A stretch of 64,000 nucleotides of DNA, taken from contig NZ_LMDM01000023.1 in NCBI RefSeq assembly GCF_001425825.1, positions 365-64,364 of the forward strand, read 5' to 3'. This DNA comes from Rhizobacter sp. Root1238 (GTDB taxonomy: Bacteria > Pseudomonadota > Gammaproteobacteria > Burkholderiales > Burkholderiaceae_C). Positions 46,261 to 55,021 of the stretch are shown one piece after another. The position numbers were made by a program, and so were the translations under genes. Below the pieces are notes generated by a model, which searched no databases, was not told the origin of the DNA, and saw nothing but the letters and a program-made list of their open reading frames with translations. Numbering within the stretch: the stretch's first letter is position 1; each line of letters begins with the position of its first letter.

Positions 46261-46842
46261 TTACGACCGCCGCGGCGTCGCCTTGGCGTCGAAGGCCTCG
46301 CCGGTCGCGAAGAAGCGGCCGCCGGCGATGTAGTGCACCGTGCTGCCCGCCGCGGCGTCGAGCCAGTGGCCGTCGGCGAACAGGCGCGGGTCGGCCCAGG
46401 CGGCGATCACCTCGCCGAGGAACAGGTCGTACTGGTTCTGCAGGTGCGGCTCCGGCAGCAGCCGGCATTCGAGCCAGGCGGCGCAGCCTTCGAGCAGCGG
46501 CGCGTCGATGCGCTCGGCCGCGAAAGCCGACAGGCCGAACGCGGCGAACTTGTCCTGGCCCGGCGGCAACTCGCTCGCCGAGATGCCGCCGACCGCCAGC
46601 GTCGCCTCGGCCTGGGCGCGCGTCGGCACGTTCAGCGCGAACGTGCCGGAGCCCTCGACCAGTTGCCGCGTGACGGTGCTCTTGTCGAGCACCACGGCGA
46701 CCTTGGGCGGGTTGAAGTCGAGCGGCATCGACCAGGCGGCCGCCATGATGTTGCGCTGCCCGCCGTGCGCGGCGCTGACCAGCACGGTCGGCCCGTGGTT
46801 CAGCAGGCGGTAGGACTTGGCGAGCTCGACGGGTGCGTGCAT
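46261..46842 (-). CDS. Flavin reductase family protein
   Basis: A 193-residue FMN-binding split-barrel: NHGPTVLVSAAHGGQRNIMA, WSMPLDFNPPKVAVVLDKST, GTFALNVPTRAQAE and the C-terminal VHYIAGGRFFATGE. The family supplies reduced flavin to two-component monooxygenases or has its own reductase activity. It begins just past the pseudouridine synthase stop. It might serve the luciferase-like enzyme at 32003, but that is conjecture. Confidence 0.9.
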   Translation of the reverse strand: MHAPVELAKSYRLLNHGPTVLVSAAHGGQRNIMAAAWSMPLDFNPPKVAVVLDKSTVTRQLVEGSGTFALNVPTRAQAEATLAVGGISASELPPGQDKFAAFGLSAFAAERIDAPLLEGCAAWLECRLLPEPHLQNQYDLFLGEVIAAWADPRLFADGHWLDAAAGSTVHYIAGGRFFATGEAFDAKATPRRS

Positions 46843-46846
46843 GAGG

Positions 46847-47476
46847 TCAGAACGGAGCGGGGCTGTGGAAGCGCATCGGCCGCCCGTCGAGCGGGTGCGC
46901 CAGCTGCAGCGATTGTGCGTGCAGCAGCAATCGCGGCGCCTTGGCAAGGGCATCGGGCGGGGCGTAGAGCGCATCGCCGGCGATCGGGTGGCCGAGTGCC
47001 AGCAGGTGCACCCGCAGCTGGTGCGAGCGGCCGGTGACCGGCTCCAGCCGCAGCCGGGTGGTGCCGGCCACCGAGTCGCGCTGCAGCACGCTGAAGCGCG
47101 TCAGCGCCGGTTTGCCGTCGACGTGATCGACCTTCTGCCGCGGCCGGTTCGGCCAGTCGGTCAGCAGCGGCAGGTCGATCTCGCCGTGGTCCGGGCCGAC
47201 CAGACCGTCGACCACCGCGACGTATTCCTTGCGCACCTCGCGCTGCGCGAAGGCGTGGCTGAGCCGGCGCTGCATCTCCTTGCCGCGGGCGAACAGCATC
47301 AGGCCGGAGGTCGACATGTCCAGCCGGTGCACCACCAGCGCATCGGCGACCTCGGCCTGCACGCGGGTGGCCTGGTTGTCCAGGCCGGCCTCGCCGCGGC
47401 CGAGCACCGCCAGCAGGCCGCTGGGTTTGTCGACCACCAGCATCGACTCGTCGAGGTACAGCAAGGCAGGGCTCAT
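46847..47476 (-). CDS. RluA-family pseudouridine synthase
   Basis: A 209-residue catalytic domain without an S4 domain. The catalytic motif is HRLDMSTSGLMLF with the nucleophile Asp. Others are ILYLDESMLVVDKPSGLLAV-like at the N terminus (here ALLYLDESMLVVDKPSG), KEYVAVVDG, RLRLEPVTGRSHQLRVHLLA and GHPIAGDALY. It resembles the RluA/TruC short group that modifies rRNA or tRNA uridines. The start is 19 bases from the divergent kinase start. Confidence 0.93.
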   Translation of the reverse strand: MSPALLYLDESMLVVDKPSGLLAVLGRGEAGLDNQATRVQAEVADALVVHRLDMSTSGLMLFARGKEMQRRLSHAFAQREVRKEYVAVVDGLVGPDHGEIDLPLLTDWPNRPRQKVDHVDGKPALTRFSVLQRDSVAGTTRLRLEPVTGRSHQLRVHLLALGHPIAGDALYAPPDALAKAPRLLLHAQSLQLAHPLDGRPMRFHSPAPF

Positions 47477-47495
47477 CGGTGCAACACTGGCGGGC

Positions 47496-48110
47496 ATGAA
47501 CGAACAGGCATTGGCCCGCGCACGGGCATTGATCTCACGCGGCGGCCGCCGCATTCTCGGCCTGATCGGCCCGCCGGGTGCCGGCAAGTCGACGCTGGCC
47601 GGGCAGCTGGTGGATGCACTCGGGGGCGCGGCGGTGCTGCTGCCGATGGACGGCTTCCACCTGGCGAACGTCGAGCTGGCCCGGCTCGGCCGCGCCGGCC
47701 GCAAGGGCGCGCCGGACACCTTCGATGCCGGCGGCTACACCGCCGTGCTGCAGCGGGTGCGCAGCCAGCAGGCCGGTGGCGGCATGGTCTACGCGCCGGA
47801 GTTCCGCCGCGAGATCGAGGAGCCGATCGCGTCGGCGATCGCCATCGCACCCGAGGTGCCGCTGGTCATCACCGAAGGCAATTACCTGCTGCTCGACCAG
47901 CACGGCTGGTCGGGCGTGCGGGCGCTGCTGGACGAGGCCTGGTACGTCGACGTGGACGAGGCGCTGCGCCGGCGACGGCTCATCGAGCGGCACATGCGAT
48001 TCGGTCGCAATGAGGCCGAGGCACGTGCCTGGGAGGCGGGCACCGACCAGCCGAATGCCGAGCTGATCGGTGCGACCGCGGCACGGGCCGACTGGCGCTG
48101 CGCGATCTGA
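47496..48110 (+). CDS. P-loop nucleoside/pantothenate-kinase-like protein
   Basis: A 204-residue kinase with Walker A GPPGAGKST, LLPMDGFHLANVEL (a uridine-kinase/PanK-like DGFH), KGAPDTFDAGGY, YAPEFRREIEEP and VITEGNYLLLD. It belongs to the phosphoribulokinase/uridine-kinase superfamily group often annotated nucleoside/nucleotide kinase or fructose transport protein FrcK-like. Substrate unassigned. Shares a short divergent promoter with the pseudouridine synthase. Confidence 0.88.
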   Translation: MNEQALARARALISRGGRRILGLIGPPGAGKSTLAGQLVDALGGAAVLLPMDGFHLANVELARLGRAGRKGAPDTFDAGGYTAVLQRVRSQQAGGGMVYAPEFRREIEEPIASAIAIAPEVPLVITEGNYLLLDQHGWSGVRALLDEAWYVDVDEALRRRRLIERHMRFGRNEAEARAWEAGTDQPNAELIGATAARADWRCAI

Positions 48111-48112
48111 GC

Positions 48113-48352
48113 TTACTTGCGGCCGTAGGTGATCTTCTTCGCGCCGCCGTCGCAGCTGCCGACGACCTTGGCATCGCCCACCTTGTCGGCGTCGACGATC
48201 TCCAGCACGTAGCCGGTGACCTGCTTGGCGTCGAGCTTGGCGGCGATCTCGGTCTTCAGTTCGTCGCAGGACTTGCCGGCGGCGAAGGCGGGGGCGGCGG
48301 CCAGCGTCAGGGTGCTCAGGGCGGCCAGGGCCAGGGTGATGGTGGCTTTCAT
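48113..48352 (-). CDS. DUF1161 family exported protein
   Basis: A 79-residue periplasmic protein: signal peptide ending APAFAAG, then KSCDELKTEIAAKLDAKQV, GYVLEIVDADKV and GSCDGGAKKITYGRK. The two conserved Cys and the KITY end match DUF1161. GGAG lies six bases before the ATG at 48352, better than the ATG at 48364. Function unknown. Confidence 0.92.
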   Translation of the reverse strand: MKATITLALAALSTLTLAAAPAFAAGKSCDELKTEIAAKLDAKQVTGYVLEIVDADKVGDAKVVGSCDGGAKKITYGRK

Positions 48353-48444
48353 CGGGTTCTCCATGGGGTTGTCTTTGGATTGTCGGATCGTCGCAGGACG
48401 GTGGTCCGGCGCGCATGGTGCCACGCCGCGCGCCGGCAGCTGTA

Positions 48445-49062
48445 TCAGGGGCAGCTGCGCACTTCGCGGCCGGTCCACTTCAGCGCCGGATCGGGCCGCT
48501 CCAGCTGGTCGGCCAGCACGCCGCTGAGCCGGCCGCTGTTGCCGAACGCGAAGTTGCCGCCGTAGTTCACGTCGGCGATCAGCCAGCGGCCGTCGATGCG
48601 GTTCAGCACCACGGTGTCGGTCCAGCCGGTCGCGTCGAGCTTGCCGCCGGCGTCGAAGAACATGCGCACCGGCACCCAGGCGATGTCGCGCGCGAGCCGC
48701 GCCGGCTGGGCTTTCACGCGGCTCGGGCCTTCGAACAGGCTGGAGTAGAGGTCGCCTTCGACGAACGGCGGCTTGTCGCCCGGTTGCGTCGCGAGGAAGG
48801 CCTCGTCGTAGCGGTGCGCCGTCTTCAGCAGGCAGTGCAGGCGCGGCGTCAGCATCGCGGCGATCAGCTTCAATGCCGGTTCGTCCGGCGCGCCGCCGTT
48901 TGGCAACTGCGCGATGCGCAGCTCGTAGAAGGCCTGGACGGCCGATTGCGGGCTGGCGTCGGCCGCCTGCGCGGGGCCCGGTGCGGTGGACGCGGCGACT
49001 GCGGCCGCGAAGGTCAGGGCGATGGCCAGGAGGCGACGGGCCGGCAGGGAAGGAGCGCGCAT
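48445..49062 (-). CDS. Exported DUF3828-like protein
   Basis: A 205-residue protein with a signal peptide ending GPAQAAD. The mature part begins SPQSAVQAFYELRIAQ, then ARDIAWVPVRMFFD, DTVVLNRIDGRWLIADVNYGG, consistent with an NTF2-like DUF3828 domain. It ends in REVRSCP with a lone C-terminal Cys; another Cys is in LHCLL. Role unknown. Confidence 0.75.
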   Translation of the reverse strand: MRAPSLPARRLLAIALTFAAAVAASTAPGPAQAADASPQSAVQAFYELRIAQLPNGGAPDEPALKLIAAMLTPRLHCLLKTAHRYDEAFLATQPGDKPPFVEGDLYSSLFEGPSRVKAQPARLARDIAWVPVRMFFDAGGKLDATGWTDTVVLNRIDGRWLIADVNYGGNFAFGNSGRLSGVLADQLERPDPALKWTGREVRSCP

Positions 49063-49140
49063 CGGCGGATTGTCCGCGCCCGCCCTGGGCCGGGACGCGT
49101 CAGCAATTCACGCACGCCGCAGGTTCGTCGTGACAGCTTG

Positions 49141-50481
49141 TCAGCGTGCCCCCGCCGCCCGCACCCGCCAGATCACGTTGCCGACATCGTCGGCCACCAG
49201 CAGCGCGCCTTGTTTGTCGAGCGCCACGCCGACCGGCCGGCCCTGCGCGTTGCCCTCGGCCGACAGGAAGCCGGTCAGCACGTCGACCGGCACGCCGTTC
49301 GGTCGGCCCTGCGCGAACGGCACGAAGATCACCTTGTAGCCGCTGTGCGGCTTGCGGTTCCACGAGCCGTGCTGGCCGATGAACATGCCGTCAGCAAAGG
49401 CGGGCGGCAGTGCGTTGCCGCGCGCCGAAGTGAGTCCCAGCGACGCGGTGTGCGGGCCGAGCGCGAAGTCCGGCGCGATCGCGCGGGCCACCATCTCGGG
49501 CTGCGGCGGCTTCACGCGCTCGTCGACGTGCGCGCCGTAGTAGCTGAACGGCCAGCCGTAGAACGCGCCGTCTTTCACCGACGTGAGGTAGTCCGGGACC
49601 AGGTCGCTGCCGATCTCGTCGCGCTCGTTGACGACCGTCCACAGCGCGCCGGTCTGCGGCTCGAAGGCCATGCCGTTCGGGTTGCGCAGGCCGGACGCGA
49701 ACACGCGGTGCGCGCCGGTCTTTGCATCGATCTCCCAGATCGCCGCGCGGCCTTCCTCGGCCGCGAGGCCGTTCTCGCCGACGTTGCTGTTGGAGCCGAC
49801 GGTCGCGTAGAGCTTGCTGCCGTCGGGGCTCGCGATCAGGTTCTTCGTCCAGTGGTGGTTGATGGTGCCGGCCGGCAGGTCGACCAGCTTGCTGCCGCTG
49901 CCTTGCAACGAGGTGGCGCCGGGCGTGTAGTCGAAGCGGACGACGGCGTCGGTGTTGGCGACGTAGAAGCTGTTGCCGACCAGCGCCATGCCGAACGGCG
50001 ACTGCAGGTCGGCGAGGAACACGCTGCGCGTTTCGGCGATGCCGTCGCCGTCGGCATCGCGCAGCAGCGTGATGCGGTTCGCGCTGGGCACGCCGGCGCC
50101 GGCCTTCTTCATCGTCATCTTCATGAACCAGCCGCGAATGCCCTTGCCGTCGTCCGGTTTCGGCGGTGCGTTGGTTTCGGCGACCAGCACGTCGCCGTTG
50201 GGCAGCACGGTGATCCAGCGCGGGTGCTCGAGGCCGCTCGCGAAGGCCTGCACCTCGGTGCCGGGCGCTGCGGCGGGCTTCACGCCGCTCGGCCAGCCGG
50301 TGGCGGGCGCGATGTTGACGAGCGGGATCAGGCTCTTGTCGGGCGGCGGCAGCTTCGGGTTCGGGCCGGTGCCGTCGGCGACCTGCAGGTTGGCCGTGCC
50401 GCCGCACGAGGCGAGCGCGAGCAGGGCGGCCAGCGACGCGAGGGAAACGGCAGTGCGGAAACGGAATGGGCGCGGTGTCAT
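49141..50481 (-). CDS. Sorbosone dehydrogenase-type propeller lipoprotein
   Basis: A 446-residue lipoprotein (lipobox LALASC) of the L-sorbosone dehydrogenase/YliI-like family. Propeller landmarks: [96 protein letters not shown] and [18 protein letters not shown]. It lacks the Ig-like domains of the 289-4207 pair and belongs to a different subgroup ([11 protein letters not shown]). A PQQ-dependent aldehyde or sugar dehydrogenase is likely. Confidence 0.9.
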   Translation of the reverse strand: MTPRPFRFRTAVSLASLAALLALASCGGTANLQVADGTGPNPKLPPPDKSLIPLVNIAPATGWPSGVKPAAAPGTEVQAFASGLEHPRWITVLPNGDVLVAETNAPPKPDDGKGIRGWFMKMTMKKAGAGVPSANRITLLRDADGDGIAETRSVFLADLQSPFGMALVGNSFYVANTDAVVRFDYTPGATSLQGSGSKLVDLPAGTINHHWTKNLIASPDGSKLYATVGSNSNVGENGLAAEEGRAAIWEIDAKTGAHRVFASGLRNPNGMAFEPQTGALWTVVNERDEIGSDLVPDYLTSVKDGAFYGWPFSYYGAHVDERVKPPQPEMVARAIAPDFALGPHTASLGLTSARGNALPPAFADGMFIGQHGSWNRKPHSGYKVIFVPFAQGRPNGVPVDVLTGFLSAEGNAQGRPVGVALDKQGALLVADDVGNVIWRVRAAGAR

Positions 50482-50615
50482 TGGCCGACTGTCCGGCTGC
50501 GCTAGTTGCCCGCCTGTAGGCCGGCAGGCCGACGCACTGTCGGACGATGTCGCGAGCCAGGGCCTGTGGGCATCGTCCGACAGGCATCGGCGAACCCGCC
50601 TGACGGCGCCGGCTT

Positions 50616-50641
50616 CGACAGGCGCCTAAGGTTGAGCCGTC
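50616..50641 (+). promoter_or_regulatory. Promoter-like motif before the BON gene
   Basis: The block CGACAGGCGCCTAAGGTTGA is closely matched at 61731-61760 before another small stress-type gene, with a two-base insertion. A -10 or activator role is possible. No sigma factor is assigned. Confidence 0.3.
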
Positions 50642-50722
50642 CCAGGACAAGGCTGCAGTGGCGACCGTGCCGCTGCAACAGGCTCAACCAGAGCGCCTGC
50701 AGGCGCATGACAGGAGAGAACC

Positions 50723-51193
50723 ATGAACAAGCACACTCTGACGACGACGGCCGCTGCGGTCCTGCTCGCGGGCGTGGCCCTCACCGGTTGCGGCAAGCGC
50801 GAGTCGGCCGAATCGGCGGCAGCGAACACGAACGACGGCGTGGTCGCGCAGGCCGAGCAGAAGGGCCGCGACATGCAGGCCGATGCCTCGCGTGGCATGG
50901 ACCAGGCGAAGCAGGCCGGCCGCGACGTGGCGCAGGACGCCAAGGCCGCGACCGACAAGGCCGGCGACAAGGTCGCCGATGCGGTGATCACGACGACCGT
51001 GAACGCCGAACTGGCGAAGGACTCGAGTCTCAGCGCGCTGAAGATCAACGTCGACACCGACAACGGTCGGGTGGCGTTGCGCGGCACGGCACCGAGCGAG
51101 GCGGCGCGTGAGCGCGCGACTCAGCTGGCGTCGAACGTGAAGGGGGTTGTCAGCGTCGACAACCAGCTGAGCGTCGAGCCGGCGAAGGGTTGA
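50723..51193 (+). CDS. BON-domain lipoprotein
   Basis: A 156-residue paralogue of the protein at 29014-29478. Lipobox LTGC, a long Ala/Lys/Asp-rich helix (residues about 35-90) and one BON domain (DAVITTTVNAELAKDSSLS, VDTDNGRVALRGTAPSEA, VKGVVSVDNQLSVE). Expected in the periplasm, attached to the membrane and probably stress-related by analogy with OsmY. Upstream lies a hairpin-rich 240-bp region with the motif at 50616. Confidence 0.9.
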   Translation: MNKHTLTTTAAAVLLAGVALTGCGKRESAESAAANTNDGVVAQAEQKGRDMQADASRGMDQAKQAGRDVAQDAKAATDKAGDKVADAVITTTVNAELAKDSSLSALKINVDTDNGRVALRGTAPSEAARERATQLASNVKGVVSVDNQLSVEPAKG

Positions 51194-51218
51194 TCGCAGG
51201 CGTCAGTCCTGCTTTCCC

Positions 51219-51250
51219 GCGGGGAGGCGCATTGGCATGCGCCTCCCCGC
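51219..51250. terminator. Strong hairpin between convergent genes
   Basis: A perfect 13-bp stem (GCGGGGAGGCGCA/TGCGCCTCCCCGC) with loop TTGGCA, between the BON gene and the low-GC gene on the minus strand. No T tract on either side, so it could be a processing or bidirectional barrier rather than a classical terminator. Confidence 0.55.
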
Positions 51251-51263
51251 GCCGTGCCGCTCG

Positions 51264-52139
51264 TCATTGTTGGTCCGCAGGGGGCAATGTCTGATCTTTC
51301 AGACGTTGGTTCTCATCGAGCAGTATCTCGATCCACTGGGACTGGTCAACATGCATGCGTTGAAGTTCCTTCACCACGCGCTCCAGTCTCCGGTTCTCCG
51401 CCTCCAGGCGATAAATTTTCAATTCTGGAAGTTCGACAGGCAGTTCCGGCAGCGGCTCGGCATGGGGTCGGATCTGCCGATTGAGACCATCGAGGAACTT
51501 GAGGTTGTACATCTGCGGAGACCGCGGCGGCGACGACTCGGGTGACAGCGGGTGCGGTTGTGGCGTCGCCTTGTCGCCCATTGGCAGATTTTTCTCTTTG
51601 CGCATTTCGGAGGTGGCCCCGGATTGAGTTCTTTCCCGCGGGCTCATGTTGGGTGAGCGAGAAAGAAGCCGCTTGAACCGCTTGACGCGGCTCGGGGATC
51701 CGTCAGGCGTACTGGGTCCGCGAACATCTGTCGGGCTCTGGCTTCCGCCACGTCCGGGTCGCGGTGTCCCGGGCAGGGAGCGCGCAGAGGATGGTTCATT
51801 CGTGTCAGAGCTGCGCGGCGACGTCGACCCCGGACTTCTCTGCAGGCGTACGCGCTGCAATGGCTCCTTGGAATGAGGCCGGGACCGTCGATCATTGAAT
51901 GTGACCTTCGGTTCTGCGCGTTCCTTGTCGCGACTGGACGCCAGGCTGGTGCGCAGCGAACCCTTCGGTTTTTCAGAGCTGGGGAGCTGCGAGTTCGCCG
52001 CAGTGAACTCGTCCCATGTCTTTCTTGCCCCGTCGACGTTCTTTGTGAGCGGCTTCAGGTTCGGCGGGTTGGCTGAAGCGTCGGACTTCCGTCTTTGGGA
52101 CCGATGGAGCGGACCGCTGCGGTTGGGGTTGGGGTTCAC
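51264..52139 (-). CDS. Disordered Ser/Pro/Arg-rich protein with C-terminal coiled coil; function unknown
   Basis: A 291-residue protein from a GTG at 52139, which has GGAG five bases upstream. Residues 1-215 are low-complexity and charged, rich in Ser, Pro, Arg and Lys with many SPR/SP dipeptides (RSPGSTSPRSSD, RSPNMSPRERTQ), and predicted disordered. Residues about 225-285 form a leucine-spaced coiled coil (IYRLEAENRRLERVVKELQ, WIEILLDENQRLKDQ). No signal peptide. Base composition is visibly AT-richer than both neighbours, suggesting recent acquisition. A secreted effector or scaffold is conceivable; nothing in the sequence proves it. Confidence 0.65.
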   Translation of the reverse strand: MNPNPNRSGPLHRSQRRKSDASANPPNLKPLTKNVDGARKTWDEFTAANSQLPSSEKPKGSLRTSLASSRDKERAEPKVTFNDRRSRPHSKEPLQRVRLQRSPGSTSPRSSDTNEPSSARSLPGTPRPGRGGSQSPTDVRGPSTPDGSPSRVKRFKRLLSRSPNMSPRERTQSGATSEMRKEKNLPMGDKATPQPHPLSPESSPPRSPQMYNLKFLDGLNRQIRPHAEPLPELPVELPELKIYRLEAENRRLERVVKELQRMHVDQSQWIEILLDENQRLKDQTLPPADQQ

Positions 52140-52536
52140 TGCGACTCCATGGAGCAACGTGCTCCGAGATTGACAACGAGCACTGAGTCACCGCGACGCC
52201 CGAACGGTTCCATCGGACCCCGGAAAGCAAAAGGGCCACCTTCGGGTGGCCCTTGTAGCTACCGAACATCGTTCGGGGACGAACGAGACGGGGGTCTTGG
52301 CGCCGGGTACGGGTTCCGGACTCCGCCCAGTGGTGCGGTCGGTTTGTCGCCTTGATGAAAACGAATTGTGCCGAGGCCGCGCGATGACCATCCAACGAAA
52401 AGCAGGATGAAAGCAACGCTTGTCATGCGATGTCAGGAGCAAGCGGATAAGCTCCCGCCCTTCGATCTCTCGCGTGTCGCCGGACCACCGATCCACGCGG
52501 CACCCCACTGCTCCCAACCCGTGGAGATTCCCTCGC
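52140..52536. other. Low-GC intergenic region with a terminator and a tRNA-like remnant
   Basis: A 397-bp stretch without a supported gene. A UUCG-loop hairpin lies at 52231-52254. The segment about 52263-52345 resembles the flank sequences usually seen next to tRNA genes but does not fold into a cloverleaf. The last 20 bases hold GGAGA before the GTG of the ABC exporter gene. Composition is like that of the adjacent low-GC gene. Confidence 0.5.
52231..52254 (-). terminator. UUCG hairpin terminator, minus strand
   Basis: The stem AAGGGCCACC/GGTGGCCCTT has a stable TTCG/CGAA loop. On the minus strand it continues TTTGCTTT. It implies a minus-strand transcript arriving from 52255 or beyond, where no gene is now recognised. 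Confidence 0.6.
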
Positions 52537-54420
52537 GTGTTCCGCTACTTCGAGAACCTGCTGCACCCTTACCCCGATGCGGTGCCCGCGCCGCCGCCGC
52601 GCGGCTTCTTCGCCTTCGTCTGGGCCTGCACGCTCGGCTCGCGCCGCTTCGTGCTCGGCATGATGCTGCTGACGGCCGCGTTCGGCGTTTTCGAGGCCAT
52701 GCTGTTCAGCATGATGAGCCGCGTCGTCGACTGGCTCGGCGCCACCAGGCCCGCCGAGCTGTGGCCCACGCATGGCTTCACGCTGCTGCTGCTGGCGGCG
52801 ATCCTGCTGGCCAGCCCGATCGCCGCGGCACTCCAGACGCTCTTCAAGCACCAGGCGCTGGCCGGCAACTTCCCGATGCGGCTGCGCTGGAACTTCCACC
52901 GGCTGATGCTGGCGCAGAGCATGAACTTCTACCAGGACGAGTTCGCCGGCCGCGTCGCGGCCAAGGTGATGCAGACCTCGCTCGCGGTGCGCGACACGGT
53001 GATGATCCTGACCGACGTGCTGGTCTTCGTGATCATCTACTTCACGACGATGGCCGCGGTGGTCGGCACCTTCGACGCGCGCCTGCTGCTGCCCTTCCTC
53101 GCGTGGCTCGCGCTGTACGTCGCGGCACTGCGCTACTTCGTGCCGCGCCTGGGAAAGATCGGCCAGGCGCAGGCCGATGCGCGCTCGCTGATGACCGGCC
53201 GCATCACCGACGCATACACCAACATCGCGACGGTCAAGCTGTTCTCGCATGCGCAGCGCGAGGCCGGCTTCGCCCGCTCGGCGATGCAGGAGTTCATGCA
53301 GACCGCCTATGCGCAGATGCGGCTGGTGAGCGGCTTCGAGATCGTGAACCACAGCCTGAGCATCGGTCTGATCATGTCGACCACCGGCGCCACGCTGTGG
53401 CTGTGGGTGCAGGGCGAGCTCGGCATCGGCGCGGTCGCCGCGGCCACCGCGATGGCGCTGCGCCTGAACGGCATCTCGCACTGGATCATGTGGGAGATGG
53501 CCTCGCTGTTCGAGCACATCGGCACGGTGCACGACGGCATCAACACCTTGTCGCGCCCGCAGGCGGTGGTCGACCGGCCCGATGCGCGCACGCTGTCGGT
53601 GACGCGCGGCGAGATCCGCTTCGAGCAGGTGGGCTTCGCGTACGGCGGCAGCAAGCCGGTGATCGACGGGTTGTCGCTGCACATCCGACCGGGCGAGAAG
53701 ATCGGGCTGGTCGGACGCTCGGGCGCCGGCAAGTCGACGATCGTGAACCTGCTGCTGCGCTTCTACGACATCGAATCGGGCCGCGTGCTGATCGACGGGC
53801 AGGACATCGCCGGCGTGACGCAGGACAGCCTGCGCGCGCAGATCGGCATGGTGACGCAGGACACCTCGCTGCTGCACCGCTCGGTGCGCGACAACATCCT
53901 GTACGGCCGCCCCGATGCCGACGACCCGCAGATGGTGGCCGCCGCGAAGCGCGCCGAGGCGCATGAGTTCATCCAGGGGCTGACCGACCCGAAGGGGCGC
54001 CAGGCCTACGACGCGCACGTCGGCGAGCGCGGCGTCAAGCTGAGCGGCGGCCAGCGCCAGCGCATCGCGATTGCGCGCGTGATGCTGAAGGACGCGCCGA
54101 TCCTGCTGCTCGACGAAGCCACCAGCGCGCTCGACTCCGAGGTCGAGGCGGCGATCCAGGCGAGCCTGTACCGGCTGATGGAAGGCAAGACGGTGGTCGC
54201 GATCGCGCACCGGCTATCGACCATCGCCGCGATGGACCGGCTGATCGTGCTCGACAAGGGGCGCATCGTCGAGGAGGGCGACCACCGCAGCCTGCTCGCG
54301 CAGGGCGGGCTGTATGCGCGGCTGTGGGCGCACCAGAGCGGTGGGTTCCTCGGGGAGGAGTCGGCCGATGGGGAAGAGCTGCCGCCGGGGGCGAGGCGGC
54401 AGGTGGAGTCGGTCAGCTGA
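52537..54420 (+). CDS. ABC exporter with fused membrane and ATPase domains
   Basis: A 627-residue half-transporter with six membrane helices (about 30-330) and an ATP-binding domain: Walker A GRSGAGKST, Q-loop GMVTQDTSLLHRSVRDNI, signature LSGGQRQRIAIARVML, Walker B ILLLDEATSALDSE and the switch His in AHRLST. It acts as a homodimer or with a partner. Closest in type to MsbA/multidrug and lipid exporters. Start is probably GTG 52537 (GGAG ten bases upstream); the open frame extends further without a site. Confidence 0.92.
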   Translation: MFRYFENLLHPYPDAVPAPPPRGFFAFVWACTLGSRRFVLGMMLLTAAFGVFEAMLFSMMSRVVDWLGATRPAELWPTHGFTLLLLAAILLASPIAAALQTLFKHQALAGNFPMRLRWNFHRLMLAQSMNFYQDEFAGRVAAKVMQTSLAVRDTVMILTDVLVFVIIYFTTMAAVVGTFDARLLLPFLAWLALYVAALRYFVPRLGKIGQAQADARSLMTGRITDAYTNIATVKLFSHAQREAGFARSAMQEFMQTAYAQMRLVSGFEIVNHSLSIGLIMSTTGATLWLWVQGELGIGAVAAATAMALRLNGISHWIMWEMASLFEHIGTVHDGINTLSRPQAVVDRPDARTLSVTRGEIRFEQVGFAYGGSKPVIDGLSLHIRPGEKIGLVGRSGAGKSTIVNLLLRFYDIESGRVLIDGQDIAGVTQDSLRAQIGMVTQDTSLLHRSVRDNILYGRPDADDPQMVAAAKRAEAHEFIQGLTDPKGRQAYDAHVGERGVKLSGGQRQRIAIARVMLKDAPILLLDEATSALDSEVEAAIQASLYRLMEGKTVVAIAHRLSTIAAMDRLIVLDKGRIVEEGDHRSLLAQGGLYARLWAHQSGGFLGEESADGEELPPGARRQVESVS

Positions 54421-54427
54421 TTCGGAT

Positions 54428-54598
54428 CTAGAAGAGTCCCTTGTCGGCGAGGGACTTCTGGATGTTCATTTTCGTTTCCTCTCGGTTTTTTGCCTTCTCG
54501 GCCTTCTCGAGTGCCTTGGCTTCTGCTTTCTTCGCCTTGGCTGCCTCTTCGTCCGGCGTGAGGGGCTTCGGCTTTAGAAGATTTCTGAACGCGTGCAT
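54428..54598 (-). CDS. Small Lys/Ala/Glu-rich hypothetical protein
   Basis: A 56-residue frame from the ATG at 54598: MHAFRNLLKPKPLTPDEEAA, followed by an AK/EK-rich helix and MNIQKSLADKGLF. Composition is AT-richer than the surroundings. The Shine-Dalgarno sequence is weak. It lies just after the convergent ABC exporter gene. Possibly a real small cytosolic protein, but chance cannot be excluded. Confidence 0.4.
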   Translation of the reverse strand: MHAFRNLLKPKPLTPDEEAAKAKKAEAKALEKAEKAKNREETKMNIQKSLADKGLF

Positions 54599-54682
54599 CG
54601 TGTTGATCCAAAGAGTGATGACGTCTGAGTGGCGCCGCCACCTCAACCGGTTCCATCACCCTTCAGACCACGCAGGCATCGC

Positions 54683-54889
54683 TCAGCGGTGCCCGTCCCA
54701 ATCGCGCCGGTCGTGATCGCGGTCACGCCAATCGCGCCCCGGGCCCGGGCTGTAATACGGCGCCGGCTCGACCACCACGGTGCGCTGGCGGTAGCCGCGC
54801 GGCGGCACGACGATGCAGGCACTGAGCAATTGCGTCACGGCAAGGATGCCGACCAGGCCCAGCACGCGGCGGTTCAGAAAGCGTTTCAT
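54683..54889 (-). CDS. Small lipoprotein with Arg/Asp-rich tail
   Basis: A 68-residue protein: MKRFLNRRVLGLVGILAVTQ, lipobox LLSAC, then IVVPPRGYRQRTVVVEPAPY and a tail of alternating Asp/Arg. AGGAGA lies upstream of the ATG. Many proteobacteria carry such short lipoproteins of unknown function with a PPRGY segment. Confidence 0.8.
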   Translation of the reverse strand: MKRFLNRRVLGLVGILAVTQLLSACIVVPPRGYRQRTVVVEPAPYYSPGPGRDWRDRDHDRRDWDGHR

Positions 54890-55021
54890 CGTGGATCTCC
54901 TGCAGGCCGGACAGCGGCCCTGCAAACGACAACGGGTGCCGTTGCGCCGATGTTGACGCCCTCGCGTTGCTGCGAGGTAAAGGCGAGGTATCCGTGTGTT
55001 CGGCGCGTGCTCCAGGTCGCG

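Noticed and set aside
52263-52345. tRNA-like string
   Set aside because: It resembles T-arm and flank fragments but no cloverleaf, acceptor pairing or anticodon arm could be built; kept only as a remnant in a finding.
51973-52416. A 147-codon minus-strand frame upstream of the low-GC gene
   Set aside because: It runs through the hairpin and tRNA-like remnant, overlaps the low-GC gene in another frame, and its translation resembles spurious frames typical next to tRNA genes.
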